In this document: in pieces, positions 60,001-64,000 of the stretch
How the letters are laid out: the number at the start of each line of letters is the position of its first letter
Position numbering within the stretch: the stretch's first letter is position 1
Assembly: GCA_031763025.1 (NCBI GenBank)
Contig: JASSKH010000035.1
Location: 3,136,320 to 3,200,319, forward strand
Direction of reading: 5' to 3'
Length of the DNA: 64,000 bases
From: Macrocystis pyrifera
Lineage: Eukaryota > Sar > Phaeophyceae > Laminariales > Laminariaceae
The notes under the pieces: generated by a model
Told to the model about the DNA's origin: nothing
The model's database searches: none
What the model saw: only the letters and a program-made list of their open reading frames with translations
Program-made: the position numbers and the translations under genes

Positions 60001-62149
60001 GGACGCGGACGTGATGGTGGGGTCTGCTTGCTGTTTCTCGCGATCGTTCAAGCGCGCGTACAGGGCCTACTTTTCGTACTCCAAGAGACAATCGGCCGAG
60101 AGACAATCGACCGCCGACAACGGCAGCGACCACAACGGCAGGGACCCGGACGTGGTGGCGGGGTCTGCTTGCTGTTTCTCGCCATCGTTCAAGCGCGCAT
60201 ACGGGGCCTACATTTCGTACTCCGAGAGACGATCGGCCGAGAGACAATTGGCTGCCGACAACGCCGGGAACCGGCCACCTCTCAAGGCGAAACACAAGCA
60301 GGGCCGGTCGTGTTTGCAGACGTGCGGCAAGTGGGGCGGCCATGATAGCGTCCGAAGCATGGAACAGCGAACCCTCGAGAGCTTGGCAAACGCGTGGGAA
60401 TCGCACAACCGTCCACGTATAGGAGCGATGCGGTTTTTAGACACTCACGGAGAGCAAGGTGCTGCTGCCGTGGCCGCGGCTTTGGTGCTGTCCGTCGTCC
60501 CGGTGTTGGTCAAACATAATATGATGTGCGACTGTAAGGTGAGCAGTCTTTAAATTCAGCGATGGCGTGTTTACAAAGCATGAAACCCGCACGTGAAACG
60601 CGCGATCGATCGAAGCATCACACACAGCTAGTAAAATATGAGTTTCGACGATTATCCTCGATCTCACAGCTCACGTTTGAGAAAAATGTGTATTTTTACG
60701 TACCGTAGAAACATATTATGTTTTCGATACCTCCGCCGGAAGGGAAGGGGACAAGATAGTATCTCACTTACTCACCTACTGCTAAGTACTGGCGCGTGCT
60801 AACATAGGGGTACGAGCATCTACAGTGATTTTTCTGGGGTCCTCGCTCGATAACCTCTACAGCTCACATCCTACAACCGACTTTCGGAAACGGCGCGCGC
60901 TAAGATAAGGGTGGCATAGCACCTAATGTTTGCGCACTTCGCAGAGATAGATGATGATCTATCTGATCTGTCTACTGTAGATGATCTAGTTCCTCACCTG
61001 CCGCTGTGAGAGTTTGTGCAGGATCTGCATATCATAGTACATATGCAACTCAGGAATTATGTGCTATATCATGCGGGTTATCCGGGTCCCACCGGGCAGC
61101 ATGAGCTAGATCATGCAAGATCGGGAATAGATGTGCTTCGCAAGATCTATATCATGAAGTGGGGATGATCTAGTAGATAATCTATAGATGATCTGTGCAT
61201 GTTTCTGAGATGCACACATGAGGAGGGGGCTGCATTCCTCACCCAAAACTTGTTCTTCTGAAAAATTCTGTACCACTCTGAGCGGAAATATAAGGACCGT
61301 TTAGATATTAATATGAAAATCAAATGGTTCTTGTGTTTACGACCAGAGTTGCAGGGTTTGCTTAACCCGATAACAAATCTCATCGCCTGGTTTCAAACCG
61401 AATAACATTTGTAAACACACATGAACGGGATACATACAGTATATACCGGGCAGTTCTTCGGCTGAGGTTCCACTTGGTCAGAAATACTTGCCTTGCAAAG
61501 CAAAAAAAACTGTGATACCCTGTAGGACGCGCCAAACATTGTAAGCAACTATTGTGGTAAGCTCACGCTAAGCCGAACATACTGTAAGCAGCTAAAGTGG
61601 TGTACCCATTTGAAGGCTACCCCGCGACCAGGCAATTTCCGTGGTCCTATCTCCGTTTTGGTTTTATTTCTTGCTGCTGAAAAACAATGATCTCATTCTA
61701 ATTCCAAGCAGGCTTTTTGCTCGCGACGACAAGCCGTTTTTTTTTCTAGTCTTATCTCTACTATGGCTTCAAACTGGATGGGCTTAAAATTGGCACATCT
61801 ACGCCCATCACCCGAATCGGAACCCAGAGATATTGGGGGTAGTTTCTCAATTCCAATGGATGAGGAGGATTCCCGTCAGTTCGCGATACAGTACTTGGTT
61901 TTACCCCTATCTCGTGCGTCCTCTCCGAAGAAAACGCGCAAGGATAGTTTGTCAACTCTCTCTTTCTCCGTCGTCCCGGTGCGTTCGAAACAGCTGGAGT
62001 CCACTGTGCGATACGCGACGTGGTGGCGGCAATTTAACCCCGAGGCCTTTCATGTGGAGCTCGCTCGGATGCGTGCTCGTGAAGAGGCCGGGGCCAAGGT
62101 TCTGGAGGGGTGCGAGTGCGAGGACCGCACGGAGGCCTGCAGCCGCCAG
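51043..62149 (+). pseudogene. RBR-type E3 ligase-like gene, right-arm copy, damaged
   Basis: Mirror copy of the left-arm gene. Exons: 51043-51539, 52175-52327, 52443-52663, 53032-53315, 53965-54055, 54590-54705, 56117-56231, 56632-56772, 56974-57013, 57418-57695, 57949-58083, 58306-58415, 58517-59005, 59568-60538 and 61994-62149. Lesions relative to the other copy: the C-run at 51,162-51,177 shifts the frame in exon 1; RING2 reads CGKKFFW, replacing the zinc-ligand Cys with Phe (codon 56,155-56,157); exon 58306-58415 is one base shorter (110 against 111) and so shifts frame; and a TGA is present at 58,945-58,947 in the frame that matches upstream repeats. It also carries a 47-codon in-frame duplication at 59,981-60,262. 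Exons 53032-53315 and 53965-54055 are identical to the other arm. The C-run could be a sequencing length error, so the pseudogene label is probable, not certain. Confidence 0.7.
59981..60262 (+). repeat. In-frame 141-bp tandem duplication within RBR exon
   Basis: Two 141-bp units start at 59,981 (GGCAACGACCACAACGGCAG) and 60,122 (GGCAGCGACCACAACGGCAG). Each encodes a block with DHNGRD, GSACCFS, SFKRAY, SYS and SAERQ. The left arm has a single unit, which accounts exactly for its ORF being 47 codons shorter. Confidence 0.95.
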
Positions 62150-64000
62150 GTACAGGCGCCTGATGCTTGTCCTGTTTTTGCGCGTGGAAGTATAAGTAGC
62201 ACCGTCAGCGTTAGCTCCAGGGAGAGAGGGAAGAAGCGCTGTGTTATTTGTAGCACACAGAACAAGACTTCACGTGTCCGAGTATATCAGCCTTGGTTAT
62301 ATGTTTCAGCAAGTCGGTTGGAAGTGGGACAGTTGCCCACATCTGGTTCGTATTCGCCTGCTCTGTTCTCGCACATGCGCTACGAAGAAGTTTACACTGG
62401 TTGGGGTGGCCCTCACGCCTTCGCGTGTGAACGTATCCCGTGAGCTCGGTGGTTTATTCCGCCCTACCACGGACGAGATATATGCATATACCCTGAACCA
62501 TACCTATGAGACACACTTGGGCCACCAGAACTTAACTAAAAAAGCAAGCAAAACCTATCTTAAAAAACAAGCGCGCATATCAGTGTACCTCAAGATGAGA
62601 CTTGCATCTACCAGGCCCGCGTTTTCAGCGCACCATCACGCTGACCCTCTGACTGCAACCCTAATAGTAAGTATATGTATAAGAACAAGAAACAGTGGCC
62701 GTCGGTGGGATCGAACATTTTGTCGAAACTCATATTTGCCAGCTGTGTGTCGTGCTTCGATCGCGATTACTACGGATTTTACCTGGCCTCGTACAGGATG
62801 TATATGTATATATATGAGTATCCCTTGCTGAGGGAACACAGTCTGAAAGCGTGGAATGCAGGGATATGTATTCAACCATTGCGCATGGCATTTGTTTGAC
62901 GTTTACCTGATGCATTCGCGTCCCCCATCCCCCCCCCGCTCTGGCAAAACCCTCGCTGCCGACGTTCGTGTGTGGCCTCGTGTTCGTTCTTGATTGATGC
63001 GACACGGCAGATTGCCTGTCCCGTCCTTGTCCGGCGGATGCTGAAGGTTCGGAAGTCGTCGTGTGACTGCGCCGCTCAAGACGTTCTTTATGAGGACGGT
63101 TTCCTCTCTAGTATTTTTGGCTAACATCGCCCGTAGTGTGGTGTGGGATTTTTAAGATAGCGAGGTACGAATGTTGTAGGTGGGTGACCACAGCGGGCCT
63201 GGGTTTTTGCTAGAGGACTAGAGGACCCTCGGGGCTGTGGGCGATCGGACTGCAAGTTTGGTGTCCGTACCGTGTGCCGGCTGTGCGGTCGTGTGGTGAA
63301 CCTTTTCTTGTCGTTTTCGTTCGCGTTTACCCGTGCTTCCGCCCGTGGTGTGAGAACGAAGTATGGGAGCTAGATGACTCTACAGCAGGCCTGGGTTTCT
63401 GCAATGCAGAAGGCAGAGGACGCTTGCTTGGTGCTTGGTGCTGGGTGGGGAGGAAGTATTTGTTATAGTCCGCTGCTGGTTGCTGTCGTGGTGTAGTGGT
63501 CCTTCACTTGTTCTCTTTTCTATTTTGTGTGTAACCGGGTGGGGTGCTGAGCTTTCTCACAGAAAGCAAGGTGCATATTGTGTGTTGGGCGCTTAAAACC
63601 CCTCTATAGAGGCAGAGGACGCTTGCTTGGTGCTGGGTGACTGGGGAGGAAGTATGTGTTATCGGCGGCTGCTGGTTGTTGTGGTGGTGTAGTGGTCCTT
63701 TTCTTTTTCTTCTTCTTTGTGTGTAACCGGATATGGGGTGCGGAACTTTTTCAAGAAAGCAAGATTCGTGTTGTGTATAGGGTGTTTAAAACCCCTCTAG
63801 CTGCGCTCATATTTTTTCGAGCAAGCTATAAGGAATCAGAGTAGACCGGTTCTTGCCGTACTATACGCATGTACAGCAAAGGGATTTTCATCGGCATGAG
63901 GTTTTTATAGCGCAATTGTCTCGTTTGTGCATATTAGCCATTGTGAAAAGGTGCAGTAGGTCGTAGAACCTTCGCAGGCTCTCTCATAGTGAATTGTCTT
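62150..64000. other. Outer part of right arm
   Basis: Sequence mirrors 31,000-32,812. It contains the tandem 190-bp duplication (about 63,410-63,800) and a Cys-containing open segment (CRLCGRVVN, near 63,274-63,300) also present in the left arm. The two copies differ downstream of it (insertion near 63,360-63,390). No exon could be joined to the RBR gene with confidence. Confidence 0.45.

Larger units (their letters stand above)
50381..64000. repeat. Right arm of large inverted duplication (runs off window)
   Basis: This is the partner of the arm at 31,000-44,440 in inverted orientation. Coordinates of paired bases sum to about 94,818 near the inner edge and 95,000 near the outer edge, so the right arm is longer by roughly 180 bp of net insertions, of which 141 bp is an in-frame duplication at 59,981-60,262. 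Confidence 0.97.

Noticed and set aside
31000-64000. Large inversion as a pure assembly artefact
   Set aside because: Arms differ by a 141-bp duplication, frameshifts and many substitutions, and the spacer is unique sequence. An artefact joining two haplotypes cannot be fully excluded without reads, so it is reported with that caveat.
1-64000. tRNA or rRNA genes
   Set aside because: No cloverleaf-like segment with A- and B-box signals or conserved rRNA blocks was noticed by eye; a tRNAscan or Infernal run would be decisive.

Overview
This is nuclear DNA from a photosynthetic eukaryote, most likely a brown alga or close stramenopile relative. Genes are split by long GT-AG introns (about 0.3 to 7.6 kb). 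The two complete genes each start with a signal peptide followed by an Ala/Phe motif (SALAFVPS and GEAFVPT), the bipartite plastid-targeting signature of algae with complex red-derived plastids. No prokaryotic gene organisation is seen. The species assignment is inference.

Left part (1-31 kb): two plastid-targeted genes are divergently arranged around a 273-bp intergenic region. On the minus strand (12,746 to 5,400) lies THF1/Psb29, a thylakoid formation / photosystem II biogenesis protein, which I could rebuild from eight phase-compatible exons plus one probable missing short exon. On the plus strand (13,020 to 23,329) lies a plastid-targeted flavin-reductase-like FMN-binding split-barrel protein of 248 residues in five exons, all with matching phases. 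Its first intron is about 7.6 kb and full of repeats. The flanks and introns hold minisatellites, very long G/C homopolymers, small terminal-inverted-repeat elements, a duplicated 1.1-kb repeat and a 446-bp LTR-flanked miniature insertion with an empty site elsewhere in the window.

Right part (31-64 kb): a very large inverted duplication. The arm at about 31,000-44,440 reappears in reverse complement at about 50,381-64,000, where it runs off the window. Each arm carries the same long multi-exon gene for an RBR (RING1-IBR-RING2) E3 ubiquitin ligase-like protein with a long C-terminal repeat-like region. The two copies point away from the centre. The left copy keeps a better RING2. The right copy has lost a RING2 zinc-ligand cysteine, has two frameshifts and carries a 47-codon in-frame duplication. 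Each arm has a different stop in the same downstream reading frame. Some exons are identical between arms while others have drifted, which suggests patchy gene conversion or recent duplication.

The 5.9-kb spacer between the arms contains a second, smaller inverted repeat (about 44.46-46.06 and 46.33-47.65 kb) with a head-to-head pair of alanine- and glutamate-rich ORFs. It also contains a striking 1.9-kb array (47.95-49.87 kb) built from dozens of near-palindromic TAACATAATGTTA-type motifs with degenerate higher-order periodicity. A hairpin element sits next to the inner edge of the right arm. The array, the nested palindromes and a window-wide palindromic 9-mer (TACCWGGTA) are the least explained features.
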